Shown: positions 46,401-58,635 of the stretch, piece after piece | Numbering within the stretch: position 1 is the first letter of the stretch | How the letters are laid out: the number at the start of each line of letters is the position of its first letter | Source: Mustela lutreola | Taxonomy: Eukaryota; Chordata; Mammalia; Carnivora; Mustelidae | Assembly (NCBI RefSeq): GCF_030435805.1 | Contig: NC_081293.1 | Coordinates: 8,554,501-8,618,500 of the forward strand | Length of the DNA: 64,000 nt | Direction of reading: 5' to 3' | Notes under the pieces: model-generated | Database searches by the model: none | The model's input: the letters and a program-made list of their open reading frames with translations, nothing else | What the model was told of the DNA's origin: nothing | Made by a program: the position numbers and the translations under genes

Positions 46401-49400
46401 TACTGCTCACATTCTGGTGTGATGAAATAGATTGTAAGTTGAGTCAGTGAGTCAGATATGTCCCTAATTCTGTGGTGGGGCAGTGAGGATGGAAATGCAG
46501 AAAAGGGGGTGCCTGGGTGGCTCAGTGGGTTAAGCCTCTGCCTTCGGCTCAGGTCATGATCCCAGGGTCTTGGAATCAAGCCCCGCATCGGGCTCTCTGC
46601 TCAGCGGGGAGCCTGCTTCCCCCTCTCTTTCTGCCTGTCTCTCTGCCTACTTGTGATCTCCGTCAAATAAATAAAATCTTAAAAAAAAAAAAAAGGGCAG
46701 AAAGGGTATTAGGGTATTATTAGGGTAGGTGTATAAATTTAATGTGGAAGTTCCTTAATTGTTGAGGACAGTCACACACAGAGTTCTTATATTATGGGTT
46801 CTTGACCTGTGTTGCCATGTTACATATGGTTTATGTGTGTCTCTGAAGGTAAGTGTTTTTTTTAAGTGGTAAATGGAAGTTCTGAGGGAATGTAGCGAAG
46901 CTTGTTCTGGGGCAATAGTATATGAAAGTTAATAGTTAGTGACCCATCTTTTTGAGCATTTACTCAGTGGTAGGTCCTGGGAATTTTAACACCTAATCCT
47001 CATAACAACCATGTAAAATCATTGTTTTTACCCTCCCTCATTTTTTTTTTTTAATTTTTTTATTCCTGACTCGTGTTTTTGCCTTTTCCCAGGATAAACA
47101 CAGGCTCTAAGTTGAGTCACCATTGACTTGTCTGATTCTAAATCCTGGTCCCTTTCCACTTTGCTACTTTGTTGTCCGTATCACAGAGGAATGTCTTTTG
47201 GTTCAGAAACATGGGTGAAATAAGGCAGCATAAAGCACTGGGCAGGACACTGCCATTGTCTAGGTTCCAAGCTTGACTTTTACCAGTTTACATAATCCTT
47301 TGATAGTCAGAAAATCACCCCTGACCTTGTCTTTTTTGTGTGTGAACCAGAAGGTTATGTTAGACCGTATTAACTTTCTCTTTTAATTCTAAATTCTGCA
47401 AGACTGATTTATCTTTAGTATTTCAGTAAATGCTTTGGAAGTGCTTTTGTAAAGCCTTCTTTTATATTCAGTATTATAGCTAGCTGTGCCAGCTTCTCAG
47501 ATTGGTATCGTTTATTTTTATTCATTAATGTAAGTGAATGAAATTTTACTCTAGTCCCTTTTGTATTCTGTGTATTTTTTCAGTTTGAAGTTACATTCTT
47601 TTATATAAACAGTTCTTATGAGCCTCATGGTAAATTAGAAGTGCTGATTGTTACAATTTTCAGGAAAATATAAAAATGAAAGAGTATTTAAAGTTTCTAT
47701 TTTCTATAAATTTTCCTAAATACATTATTATTTCTAGTTTGTATAGAAAAGTGACCTTAAATAGTGATTATTGTTTAATATTATGTTTTTTTCTGGAACT
47801 TTTTTGTTTTATAATAGTTGCTCTCCTTTGGTGAAAAGCAGCATGTGTTCATCAGTAAAATTGTGGTACAGCTGAGGCGGGTTTCAGCAAATTCTTCAAC
47901 AAGCTCTCCTGCTCTAGGATCAAGGATAGACCTGCAGAGGGTCCAAACTCTCATGGAGGCCATGGGGTCCAAGTTGTCACCTGGTGCTCAGCAGTTGATG
48001 AATATGGTTAAATTTCAGCAGCAGGTAGGTGGACATGGTTTCCCTCCAGGTACCATTAACGATTTCAAAATGACAGCTTTTTCTAAGGACATGTATCAAC
48101 TGGAAAGTTTTTCTTTGAACTTTTACTGTTGATTTGACTGCTACCTTTATTTGCTTTTGTAAAATAGCATTTATTTTATTTTATTTTATTTTTTTAAAGA
48201 ATTTATTTATCTGACACAGAGAGAGAGAGAGATCACAAGTAGGCAGAGAGGCAGACAGAGAGAGGGGGGAAGCAGGCTCCCCACCAAGCAGAGAGCCCAA
48301 TGCGGGGCTTGATCCCAGGACCCTGGGATCATGACCTGAGCCAAAGGCAGAGGCTTTAACCCACTGAGCCACCCAGGTGCCCATAAAATAGCATTTTGCA
48401 GACTTTCTCTTCTACAAAATACCTTACGACAGATCTTCATACTTTTCTGTGAATTTACTCACTCAGTATTAAGCACCTTCTCAGTGAATAAGGCAATGTT
48501 TTGAACACTTTAGAAAGTTCAAAGATCAATTAGTTTAAGGATCTTTAAGGATATTTATAGTTTCATTTTATCTAGGCCTTTAAGGAAGAAGGGTGGGGAC
48601 TGGGCAAGTAAATTTGGAGGGATGCAATTTGGGAGAGAGAAGATAGCATGGCTTAACTCTTCAGGGCCAGAAGGAACAGGATATAGCTAGGAAATGAATA
48701 GAAGTTCACTCCTATGGGTGAAGAAGTGTTTGGGGGAGTTTAGTTTGGGGCTGGATCATAGAGGGCTTTGAATGTTACTTTTGAGGTTCATACGTAGTTT
48801 TGCTTACATTTTGAGAAACTCTAACCCCAAGCTATGCTATGCGTGTACAGGAATGAGAAGAAACAATGAATCAGAAGGATGTGTGACTCCAGGGGGAGCA
48901 GTTCCTTGTGCCTTCCCTCATCCAGACGAGAGTCAAGGAGGGTCTAAAATTAGACATCCTGGATTGTGAGATGATACAACGATGGTGCCATTGGCTCGGG
49001 GCAACCTACTTGATATTGGTTTGCTGGAGGAAAATAGAATTAAAGAGGGATATTGCGGTTTTGAAGATGATGATACCAACAATATAAATGGAACCCAAGG
49101 GAGGAGACTGCTTGGGGAAAAAGTTCGATTTGGGAATATTAAGTTGTAGACATGAATTGTAGAGTGTGAGCATTTGGAAGCACAGGTGGGCGTGGGTGTG
49201 GAGGAGTGAAGGGAGGTTTGAGTGGTGGACCCCAATAACGGCAGGGAAAGTGGTCGAGGGAGAGCCAGAGCAAGGAAGAAATGTCCTTCGGGGAGTAGCT
49301 AGGTTTGGTAAGGATATCGGGAGCAGGAAAAGGAACAGAACAGCAGAAGACCGGTGGTGTGACTGAGTAGCACGAAGGAAAATCTTACGTCAGGAGACCT

Positions 49401-52400
49401 GATTTCAGGGTGTGGTGCTGACATGAGTAGTTGTGTAATTTGGCAGTGCTTCATCTTTTTCCATGAATTCCTTTGTGTTCAAAATCTAAATGATAATACT
49501 GCTAAGATCAAAGGATTAAGGGGAAAATTTAAAAGGAATAGTCTAAATAAGCAGCGGATGTACCTTTTGCGAATTTTACTAATAGTAATTTAGTACAGGT
49601 GTCACCGAAGCAATGGGCCGAGACAGGAAATTGGGAGAGTTGATGGTGATCATGGGAACCCTGGAAAGGAGGATTTCGAAAAAGTACCGGTTCTATACTT
49701 TTCTTTCTCTCCTACCATCACCGCACCTTGACCCTCCAGAAGTCCCTCACTGGTCCTCCTCCACCGCATCCATTCCCCACAGGGTGACCAGAATAATCTC
49801 GGAGAGTGAATCAGACCCATCCTTCCCTGTGTAAAGCCATCTGACTGCTTCCCATCACACTTAGAATTAACCCAAAGATTCCTTACCCTGGCGTCTAAGA
49901 TCTGGGCCTTCTTTGATTCCTTAACCTCATCTCTGGCCAGATCTCCAGGCTTTGCGGACTCAGGCACGCTGGCGTTGTTAGTCCTCAGATACTCAGGTGT
50001 GTTCGGGACCTTCACACTCTTAACTGTTCTCTTTCTCGAGAAGCCCTTTTTCCAGACCGTGGTGAGCCTGGACTTCTCTTTTTTATTAAGATAACGGCTT
50101 AAATGTTACGTCCTTAGAGACCTTCCCCAACCACCAGTTTAAAATAGCCTTTCCCGCCAAGTCTGCATCATATTTTTGTCAGAGCCTTCTTGACTCCTTT
50201 GCTGTTGTTTACGTATCAGTCTGTTTATCTCTTTAAAATGTAAGCTTCCTGCCGACAGGGAGCTGGTCTCTCTTGTTTGTGGCTCCAAATAAGTATATGA
50301 TGTATGTGCCTTCTGGATGGTCAAGTTTAAGTGCTTCTTGGAGTTCTTCAGAGGGTCAGATAGAATGATTATGAGACAGAAACCAGATTCGGAGGGAGTA
50401 GGGAGTAAATGGGGGTAGTTGAAATGTGGAGGTACCCAGGGTAAATGGGTTGGTTTCAGGAATGGTAGCGATAAGGAGCTCGCCTGTACCAGAATCCCTT
50501 GGAATGTTTATAAAGAGCAGATTCCTGGCTGGCGCCAATGACCTGAAACCCAAAAGGTGGGATCCAGGAATCCGTTTATCAAACAGACGTCTCCAGATAA
50601 GTTGTATGCATAGTATACTTTGAGAACAAATGATTGAGGAGAAGGATCCCATGGAGATAGAAAATGTACAACAAGAGGAAATTATTTTTTTGTGTGCAAC
50701 TCTTTGGAAACGTCAGAGAGGGTTAATAAATTAAATCAGTTCATGGACCGATTTTTATGTTCTAAAAACTTCACTTTGGAAAAAGAGATGACATGGATAG
50801 GTTTTTTGTTTTTTGTTTTTGTTTTTGTTTTTTGCCATGTCTTTAAGTTTTTTGGTGTAATTCCAAAAATAACATGTTCTCTTTGCCAGAGATTTTAATC
50901 CATTCAGAAGTGCATTAAGTAAATCATAAAAGTGCTCTCCCAGCTCTCACTGTGTTCCCCAGCTTGGTGCATATCCTAGAGTTTTCTGAGTATGTAGAAA
51001 CACATGCAGGTCCTTCCCTCCAGTGCACTTGTTGTGACCTGCCCCCTCCCCCCACTAAATCCTTGTATATGGGGACATATGGGGGAACACCTGGGAAAAA
51101 GGAAGGTGATTCAGTTAAATCTTCTTTTAAACATCCCAACATAAGACCTCTTCCAGGTGGGAAGGCTCTGTTTATGGGATGATTCTTACAGGGCTTACCT
51201 GGTTCTAGGATTGTATTTTAATAAAAAGCAGGAATCTATGGACTGCCTCCCTGGAAAATGTCATGTAAGCTGTGTAACCGTTTGTTAAGTATAAACTCAG
51301 GGTGTTTTGGGGCACCTGGCTGGCTCAGATGGTAGAGTGTGTGACTCTCGATCTTGGGTTTGTAAGTTCGAGCCCCAAGTTGGATGTAGAGATTACTTAA
51401 AAATAAAATCTTAAAAGTAAATAAATAAAGTAGGGCTGTCTCATGACCAGAACTGTTCCTTTGGTACAAGCTGTGTAACTGCATACACTAGAACCCCCCT
51501 ACGTTAGTTTGGGCCGCGCCTGTCGTGAAGGAGAGAGAAGCTACCTGGGAAGCTTTGTTAGAAGCCCTCTACCTTCCCTGCTTCACCCGTGCTTTGGGGT
51601 TGCTTGTGTTCTTGAAAGTTTTGTTAAAGTTTTTTCTTACTTCATTCAGTTTGAAGGTAAAATTTGCTGGCTCTGATTTGTTTTTGCTTTAAAATTTATG
51701 GAAATTGAATAGGAATTATATATCAAAGTGCCTAGCCTATAGTTTTCATTTAATGTTACCTGAATGAAAGGGTGCACCCCATTTTTCTCGAAGAAAACAT
51801 ACTCAGTTATGCAGGGTTTACACGGCTTACTTTTTTCACCTTTGAAATACAAGTATCTTTTTTCTTGCTTTCTCAAGATGATACTTGTTTAAATTTTTTT
51901 TTTTAATGGTAGAGACTTTTTTTTAGAGATTTTAATTATTTGACAGACAGAGATCACAGGTAGGCAGAGAGGCAGGCAGGGAGAGAGGAGGAAGCAGGCT
52001 CCCTGCTGAGCAGAGAGCCTGATGTGGGGCTCAATCCTAGGACCCTGGGATCATGACCTGAGCTGAAGGCAGTGGCTTTAACCCACTGAACCCCCCAGGT
52101 GCCCCCATACTTGTTTAAATTTTTTATAGTAAAAGTTAGATAATCCTTTCAGATATCTGATAAGATAGTCAGAAATAAACACTTAATTTTTCACAAGTCT
52201 GGGGGTAAATGTACACATATATTAAATTATATGTATACACAGATAATAGTCCTTTACATATTCATGTATAGGTATATGGACGTAATTCCAACATGAATGA
52301 TTTTATGTTCTTTTAAGCTACTCTGTGTTTTCTATATAACATGTAACATGGAGCCTAAGCAATAAATACGTATAAATTATTTCCTCCCCATTCCCCTGCC

Positions 52401-55400
52401 TACTTTTAAAAGGGTTTGGTGGACTATGCAAGGCAACATGTGACAGGCAGCACAAGAAAATTAAGAATTGAAGAAAAGGAAACAGAAGAATAGCCACCAG
52501 CACCCAAAGTTGGTTTATTTACTGCCCTATAAACTCACCTGTAAATTCCAGCATATGTAATACTAGGAGGAAAAGGAAATTACCTTAAGAGCTGTCATCT
52601 GAGAAAAATATGACCACTTTTTATAATCAGTGAATTTCTTCTAGTCAAAATTTGATATATTAGAAAAGAAAACCTCACAGAGCATATACCTTATTTGCAC
52701 TTAGATTTTAATTAAAATTTCTGCCAAATTAATTATCATATACAATTTTGACATTGATTTCACTGCTGTTTATACAGAATTTTCAGTTTCTGGGGTGCTT
52801 CAGTGGCTCAGTCTGTTAAGCATCCGACTCTTGATTTTGGCTCAGGTTAAGAGATCCAGCCCTGAGTTGGGTTCTGTACCTGGCATGGAGCCTGCTTGGG
52901 ATTCTCTCTCTCTTTCTCTCTGCCTCTGCCACCCCCCAACTCATGGTATCTCTCTCTCTAAAAATAAAATACAGTTTAAAAAAGTATTTTCAATTTTCTG
53001 TCACTAAGGTTTTTTTGGATTGTTTACTACTACCAAAAATAGTTTAGCTTTGTCATCACGATTAAGGCTCCTTTCTGCACAAGGAGAGTTGTTGTATTTT
53101 AAAATTTTATATATAATTATATATACAATATATATATATAATATATGTATAATTATATACAAAATTATAATTATATATATTATATAACTATATGCTGTCC
53201 ATCTTCTAGGACTAATTTAAGAGTTATCCAAAACTTGCATTCAGTAGAGGATAACATTTCTTTACCAAGAGTATTCCTCCAAAGTACAGTTTAGCAAAAG
53301 AAGTTTCATGGAGACCCTCCCATTGCTCTCCCACCAACTTCCCTGGCTCTCAGTATTCCCCTTGCCTCCTTTATTTTCCCCCAAAGTATTTACCACCATC
53401 TCCACCCACGTGCTGCATTGCCTGCCTGCCTGCCTGCCGACTTCTCTTCCTTCCTTCCTTTCTTCTTTCCATTGTTCCCTGCTCCTGTATTGGTTCCACA
53501 TATCAGTAATTTTCATTTGTCTTGTTCATGCACATATTTCCTATGCTGGAAACACAGAATAGATTTCTGATAAATGTTTGCTGACTGAATGAGTTTTGGT
53601 TATTTGGTCCAGAAATCATTTTTTCGAGTTCTAGACAATGTATATACCGAGACTCTTCAGCTGACTTGTATAATACTGGCCTCAGTCTCTTTCAGTAGGT
53701 GTTGAGCAGCAGTAAGGATGTGCTGGTGTTCCCGAATGAGAATACAGCCTTGTAATGTAACCGCTTAGTGGGCCAGAAGTAATTGCTTTGCTTTGCTGTT
53801 GTGGAGAAATTGAAGAGTACAGCAAGGAGCATGGCGAGAACATGCCCCTGCGTGGGAAGCCATGTGACTTCATTACAGAAGTGAGCCGGACTGTTGTCGT
53901 GAACTAATACGGCATAGCCGGTTCAGTTGAGGCCATAAAACATAACTGTTATCCTACAGATCATTAAAGCAGACGGAGCCAAAAGTAGGCTCATTTTAGT
54001 CATTGTAGATGTTGCAAATGTACTAATAAAACATCAGACTTCTAGTATGTAATTTATCTGGTGTATCTTCCGTGATAAGCTAGTTATAAAAAATTTCCTT
54101 AGGTTAGCTTGTTATATGGGAAACTTGATGGATGATATTTAATGCTAAGTATATTATCAATTATTGTGCCTCAGTTGAGAGTACTGTATTTTATCGCCAT
54201 AAATCAAGGAGGCCTTTATAGTGGAGACGTTAATGCTAAGTTTTACTAAGTTTTACTTAGTATTTTTTTTTACTAACTTTTACTAAGCATGCTAATATTT
54301 AATATTTCCTTTAGGGAAAATTGCAGTGAAATCATTAAAAGTCTTGACTCTGGGGGCACCTGGGTGGCTCAGTGGGTTAAGCCTCTGCCTTTGGCTCGGG
54401 TCATGATACCAGGGTCGTGGGATCGAGCCCCGTATCCGGCTCTCTGCTCAGCGGGAAGCCTGCTTCCTCCTCTCTGCCTGCCTCTCTGCCTACTTGTGAT
54501 CTCTGTCTGTCAGATAAATTAAAAAATCTTTTAAAAAAAGAAAGAAAGAAAAAAACCGTCTTGACTCTGGAGTTCCGTGGTCTGGGTTCCTGTCTCAGTT
54601 CTGCCACTTACTGGCTGCATTCCCATAGCCGGGTTACCTTTAGCCTTGGTTTCACCTCTGCTATGGTCTCTTCAGCTTAAGATCAGGTAGTACTTGTAGC
54701 CTACTTCGTGTGGCTGTTCAGAGGATCAGAGAAAGAAGGCACCTTGCCGGACTCACAGTAGTTACCCCAAAAGTTAGCCGTCACCACTACCGATAGTAAC
54801 GTGTATTTCTTTCCCTTGCTTAGAACTGTGTTCCCTTGGGAGAGCAGCTTCAGGCGGTTTTGGGAAATACTGGCTACAGACGAGTGGCGGACCTGCAGTC
54901 CTCAGCTGCTTCGGGAGCCTCCGACAAGTCCCCCTCCACGCCTTTCCCTTTCAGAACCGGACTGACGTCTGGAGCCCTGACGGAAGACTTAAACACTTGT
55001 GTCGATAAAAGTCCGCAGCCACCGGATGGAGGAAACACTACACACCTCAAAGACTATAACATCGTGCCGCCAAACCATTCCCTTCTGGAGAATGACCTCA
55101 GAAATGCAGTTTCTTCTTTCCTGCCGAAGAAAGCAAGTGACATCTCAAACATACCTAACTCTGAGTTGCTGCCTTTTCTCCAGAATTTATGTAGTCAGGT
55201 TAACCATCTCCGCGTGGGACATAGCGCCAAGTGGCAGGAAGGCATCACTAAGGCCGGGGAAGGCGTTGTTGGTGTTGCGTAAGTATTTCAGACAAATCTG
55301 GTTTAGGTTTCATAGATAGAAGAATTAGTTGGAGGAAAATAGATTTGTTTCAGTAACTGCTGCCTGTAGCTATTTTCAGTATTTTTAGGATCTATAGCTC

Positions 55401-58400
55401 AACATAGACCATGGACTTAAACGTAACACGTAAAGTTATAGGGGCGCCTAGCTAGCTCAATCAGCAGAGTGTGCAACTCTTTATTTAAATTATTTTTATT
55501 TTTATTTTTTAAACTTAATTTTTATATTTTTTAGTTTATTTTTTTATTTTTTGCAGAGCATGCAACTCTTGATCTTGGGGTTGTGAGTTTGATACTCATG
55601 TTGGGATGTAGAGATTACTTAAAAATAAAATCCTTTAAAAAAATAAATAAGCATAAAGCTATAAAACTTTTCTGACAATATGTAGGAGAACATTTGGAGA
55701 CCTAAGACTAGGAAAAGACCCTTAGATGACACCAGAATCACAATAATGGAAACATTGACCTATTGCATCCCATCAAAATTTAAAGCTTCTGCCTTGTGAA
55801 AGACCCTGTTAAGAGGATAAAAATACAGATACAAAGTGGGAGCAAAATTTGCAAGTCACAAATTTAACAAATGGCATCCATTCCTGTAGCTCCCAAAATT
55901 CACGTTAGAAAAAAATTCAATCAGAACATGGGCAATGGACATGGAGACATTACAAAGGGTGCTCATATCAAATAAGCAAGTGAAAAGATGATCATCATTG
56001 ACTTCGTGGCTACTAGGGAAATGAATATCAAAACAAGATACTATTGCACAGTTATTTGAAGATTAAAAACAAAAAATGGTAACAATACCAAATGCTGGTG
56101 CAGATATGGAGAAACTGGATCTCTTCTACATTTCTGGTAGAGGTATAGAATACTACAGCCACTGTAAAAAATACTTGGGCAGTTTCTTGAAAATTAAACA
56201 TTTACCGTGTGAGCCAGCAATGTATTTGGCATTTATCCCAGAGAAATGAAAACTTATGTTGACAGTAGAAACTATGCCCAGTTCTTCATGCAACTTTATT
56301 TCATGTAACGGTCCAAAACTGGAAGCAACCAGAATGTCTTAAACTAGATGAACAGGGCACCTGGGTGGCTCAGTGGGTTAAGCCGCTGCCTTCGGCTCGG
56401 GTCATGATCTCACGTCCCGGGATCGAGTCCCGCATCGGGCTCTCTGCTCAGCAGGGAGCCTGCTTCCTCCTCTCTCTCTGCCTGCCTCTCTGCCTACTTG
56501 CGATCTTTCTCTGTCAAATAAATAAATAAAATCTTAAAAAAAAAAAAAACAACAAAAAACTAGATGAACAGTTAAACAAACTGGGGTATATTCATATCAC
56601 AGGATGCTAATCAATAAAAAGGAACGGACTGTTGACACACACAGCAACTTGGATGGCTCCTGAGGACATTCTATGCTGAGGGACAAGAGAATCTCAGGAG
56701 GTCACACACCAAGATTGCATTTGTGTAACGTTCCCAAAATGGAGTTCTAGAGATGGAGACCATATTGCTGGCTGTAGGTGTTAGGACTGGAGGGCGTTAG
56801 GGAGTGGCTGTGACAATGGGGAGATGTTTGTGGTGAAGGAATAGTTGTGATCTCAGTTGTGATGTTCACGTGAACGTGTGTGCGTGTGGGAGGACGGCGC
56901 CCGCGCACACTGCCGCAGCATCCCTTTTCTGCTATTCTCCAGAGTTGGGTGAGATGTAACCATTGGGACCATTGGGGAAGGGTACTGGGGAACTCTCGTA
57001 TCTTTACAACTTCCTGTGAAGCTGGAGTTACTTGAAAAAAAAAAATAATGGTTTTTAGAAAAACTGCTCATATATTCTAGAATGGGGTTCTCAAACTTTT
57101 TGGTCTCGGCATTCTCAAAAATAACTGAGGACTGTGAAGAAGCTTTATGTAGAGTATATGAGAGGATTCATTTGTTTAAAAATAAAAAACCCATTATTAT
57201 ATTAGTAACAATTTTTATGAAGAAGGTATTTTCTAAAGAACAACACCGAATGCTGTTAGGTGACATGTAGAATCGATGTTAGCGTCTGCTCGCGGTCTCA
57301 TCTGTGTTGCCCTCCAGCATGTGGCTTCAGTAGCCGATGAGGGTGCAGAAGGGCTGAGAACAAACGGAGTTCATGCTGAAGACACTATTTAGACCCTAAA
57401 TTGACTGGCCTTGGACAGTCTTAAGACACTGAAGAACACTCGATCACAGCTTCTGTTGCTCAACTGAGCAGTGACATCACACCTCGTGTAGCCTCTGGGA
57501 AATGTCACCATATGTTCCTGAGGATCTGGGGGTGAAGGGTTCAGACATCATCTTGGTCGTCATGTAAGAGTGCTTGCTACTTGGTGGAAGCTGAACAAGT
57601 CACAGGTCCCCAGGGTGTTGTGGGCCACGGCCTGAGGTTCATTGCCCTGGTGTGCATTGGTTGTGAACCTGAGAAACTGGACTGCTTTTACTGTTGTTAT
57701 TGTTGTTTAAGAATTTATTTATTCATTTGAGACCGCGTGAATGGGGGTGGCAGAGGGAGAGTCAGACTTCCCCCTCCCTCCTACCCTCCGCCCCAGCCTA
57801 TCACGTCCCTGGAGCAGGGACCCTGAGCTCATGACTCCAGCTGAGGTCAGACCCTTAGCAGACTGAGCCCCCCAGGCTCCCCTTCTCAGTTTGTTATTTC
57901 TGTCTGCCCATTCCAGTTACGTTCGTTTTTACATGTTTTCATATTAGGTTAGAAGAGAACCTTCCAGTGCTTAGTGAGGTTGTGCGGGTGACAAGAAACA
58001 AACCTTGCAATTGTGGGTTTGCTTGGGGAAGTTCTTGGAAGACATACATGGAGACCTTAAGAAACATTGAGGCAGATCAGTTTTGATTTGGGGCTCAAAA
58101 TCCAAGACCCTTTGTAGAGACATGTTCTGTGAGGGGGACACTCCCTCGCGTCGCCGTGCCCTCATTTCACTTGTGTGCTGACATGTGGAAAGAATCGGAC
58201 ATGCGGCCCGCTTTGGGCGCTTAGGGCTGTCATTGCCCCTTGGAGATGGATGTTGGCACCGGAAACCCCTCGTACCCAGACGGCAGCGTTGCGGAGACAG
58301 ATTTCCGCATTGTCCTTTGGGGGCTCATTTCGTATGGTTTGCTTGTTTCTGTTAGGATATCAGGGATAATTGTTACACTGGTTTTTTAATTTATTTTTAG

Positions 58401-58635
58401 AACGGGAGAGCAACCCGTGTGCTCCTACTTGGAAAAGATTCTTACTAAAAATATGGAACTGCTGGAAAAGAAGCTTGTGGACTCCATGGATCAGCGAATA
58501 CGTCAACTCCAGGAGCACGTGGACAGGAAGATGGCTGTGTTGATGGACCTGCTGCAGAATCCCCCGTCCCCACCCCCCGGCACGGCCCTGACACAGTGTG
58601 ACTCTGGAGAAAGACTTTCCAATGGAGAGAGATAA
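40310..58635 (+). CDS. PAAT: PAAT (C10orf88), ATPase associated with ABC transporters, complete
   Basis: PAAT is reported to be a mitochondrial ATPase that binds the ABC transporters ABCB7, ABCB8 and ABCB10 and supports iron and mitochondrial homeostasis. Coding exons are 40310-40473, 41118-41321, 42265-42334, 47818-48024, 54824-55278 and 58401-58635, 1,335 bases including the TAA and giving 444 residues, about the human length. All junctions keep frame. The N-terminal half ([23 protein letters not shown] at 92-102, [10 protein letters not shown] ending at 114) is the most conserved. [14 protein letters not shown] lies in exon 4. Residues about 377-421 look like a coiled coil. I see no canonical Walker A motif; the nearest is GTSRGK at 109-114. 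The C-terminus [11 protein letters not shown] is identical to human as I recall it. Confidence 0.96.
41118..41321 (+). CDS. PAAT: PAAT exon 2
   Basis: The acceptor is tttcctttcag and the donor CGACAG|GTCTGTG. It encodes residues 55-122 plus two bases, with [20 protein letters not shown] and [20 protein letters not shown]. Intron 1 is only 644 bases and extremely GC-rich. Confidence 0.95.
41805..42190 (-). mobile_element. Ancient L1 3' region, antisense
   Basis: Carries ttgagtacagttgacatgca, acgttagttcaggtgtataa and cgtagtgattcaacacctt, typical of the antisense 3' end of old L1. It ends about 75 bases before PAAT exon 3. Confidence 0.7.
42265..42334 (+). CDS. PAAT: PAAT exon 3
   Basis: A 70-base exon after ttttctttttag, ending ATAAAG|GTAAGTC. 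It encodes [20 protein letters not shown] and CKIK, matching the human SEHEKIILYKKNLKLESSTH region. Confidence 0.95.
43652..43839 (+). mobile_element. CAN SINE inside L1
   Basis: Inserted in the L1 ORF2 region, with short flanking repeats around acagtctc. Confidence 0.92.
44017..44222 (-). mobile_element. CAN SINE inside L1
   Basis: Perfect 15-bp target duplication agcagcaacctcttt (44002-44016 and 44223-44237). Confidence 0.95.
44502..44692 (+). mobile_element. CAN SINE inside L1
   Basis: Target duplication aaaaatagacatttt (44487-44501) and aaaaaatagacatttt (44693). Confidence 0.94.
45056..45243 (-). mobile_element. CAN SINE inside L1
   Basis: Target duplication accccagtgtt (45044) / accccagtgtt (45244-45254). 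Confidence 0.93.
45788..45984 (+). mobile_element. CAN SINE in the 3' target duplication of L1
   Basis: Perfect 17-bp target duplication aataaaataaaactgta (45771-45787 and 45985-46001). The site overlaps the 3' flanking repeat of the L1. Confidence 0.95.
46505..46694 (+). mobile_element. CAN SINE
   Basis: Plus-oriented full-length copy in PAAT intron 3 with an A tail. Confidence 0.94.
46915..47035 (-). repeat. MIR fragment
   Basis: Contains gagcatttactcagtggtag and cctaatcctcataacaacca. Confidence 0.65.
47818..48024 (+). CDS. PAAT: PAAT exon 4
   Basis: The acceptor is ttttataatag and the donor CAGCAG|GTAGGTGG. It encodes residues 147-215, [20 protein letters not shown] through [20 protein letters not shown] to FQQQ. 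Confidence 0.97.
48173..48384 (-). mobile_element. CAN SINE
   Basis: In PAAT intron 4, about 150 bases after exon 4. Perfect target duplication aaaatagcattt (48161-48172 and 48385-48396). Confidence 0.95.
49360..49530 (+). repeat. MIR fragment
   Basis: Contains cttacgtcaggagacctgat and tgataatactgctaagatca. Confidence 0.5.
49690..50290 (+). repeat. L2
   Basis: Contains gactgcttcccatcacactt, ttaaatgttacgtccttaga and atgtaagcttcctgccgaca. Confidence 0.7.
51309..51431 (+). mobile_element. Older CAN SINE subtype without CT-rich middle
   Basis: The tRNA-like head with an intact B-box-like gttcgagcccc is followed directly by gtagagattacttaaaaata. It differs from the other copies. Confidence 0.85.
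51900..52106 (-). mobile_element. CAN SINE
   Basis: Perfect 19-bp target duplication atacttgtttaaatttttt (51881-51899 and 52107-52125). Confidence 0.95.
52792..52983 (+). mobile_element. CAN SINE, diverged
   Basis: Flanked by imperfect repeats attttcagtttctg and attttcaattttctg. Confidence 0.88.
53098..53195. repeat. AT-rich (TA)n microsatellite
   Basis: Almost pure A/T with interrupted tatata runs, in PAAT intron 4. Confidence 0.9.
53295..53595 (+). repeat. L2-like 3' fragment
   Basis: Ends gataaatgtttgctgactga, the typical L2 tail. It includes CTGC- and TTCC-type simple repeats at 53417-53465. Confidence 0.5.
54354..54557 (+). mobile_element. CAN SINE just upstream of a MIR
   Basis: Perfect target duplication gtcttgactctgg (54341-54353 and 54558-54570). 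It lies about 250 bases before PAAT exon 5. Confidence 0.95.
54565..54790 (+). repeat. MIR
   Basis: Contains gttctgccacttactggctg and ttggtttcacctctgc; a SINE abuts it on the left. Confidence 0.7.
54824..55278 (+). CDS. PAAT: PAAT exon 5
   Basis: The acceptor is cccttgcttag and the donor GTTGC|GTAAGT. It encodes residues 216-366, a Ser/Pro-rich variable part followed by the conserved [20 protein letters not shown] and [11 protein letters not shown]. Confidence 0.97.
55441..55650 (+). mobile_element. Older CAN SINE subtype split by a T-rich insertion
   Basis: The head (55441-55481) and the rest (55555-55650) are separated by about 73 bases of T-rich DNA flanked by agagtgtgcaactctt and agagcatgcaactctt. 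Confidence 0.8.
55665..56870 (+). mobile_element. Ancient L1 fragment
   Basis: L1 ORF2 end and 3' UTR motifs (ttgacctattgcatcccatc, agggaaatgaatatcaaaac, gaatgtcttaaactagatg), interrupted by a SINE at 56356. Confidence 0.7.
56356..56556 (+). mobile_element. CAN SINE inside an old L1
   Basis: Perfect 15-bp target duplication aaactagatgaacag (56341-56355 and 56557-56571). Confidence 0.95.
57085..57470. mobile_element. Possible ancient DNA transposon
   Basis: Begins ggggttctcaaactttttgg and continues ctgaggactgtgaagaagct, resembling an old hAT-like repeat. The family was not determined. Confidence 0.4.
57706..57882 (-). mobile_element. CAN SINE, old and diverged
   Basis: Ends gactgagccccccaggctcc; the middle is strongly diverged. 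Confidence 0.8.
58401..58635 (+). CDS. PAAT: PAAT exon 6 (C-terminus)
   Basis: The acceptor is tttatttttag at 58400. It encodes residues 367-444: a helical, probably coiled-coil stretch ([18 protein letters not shown] and onward), a Pro-rich spacer and GERLSNGER, then TAA. Confidence 0.97.
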
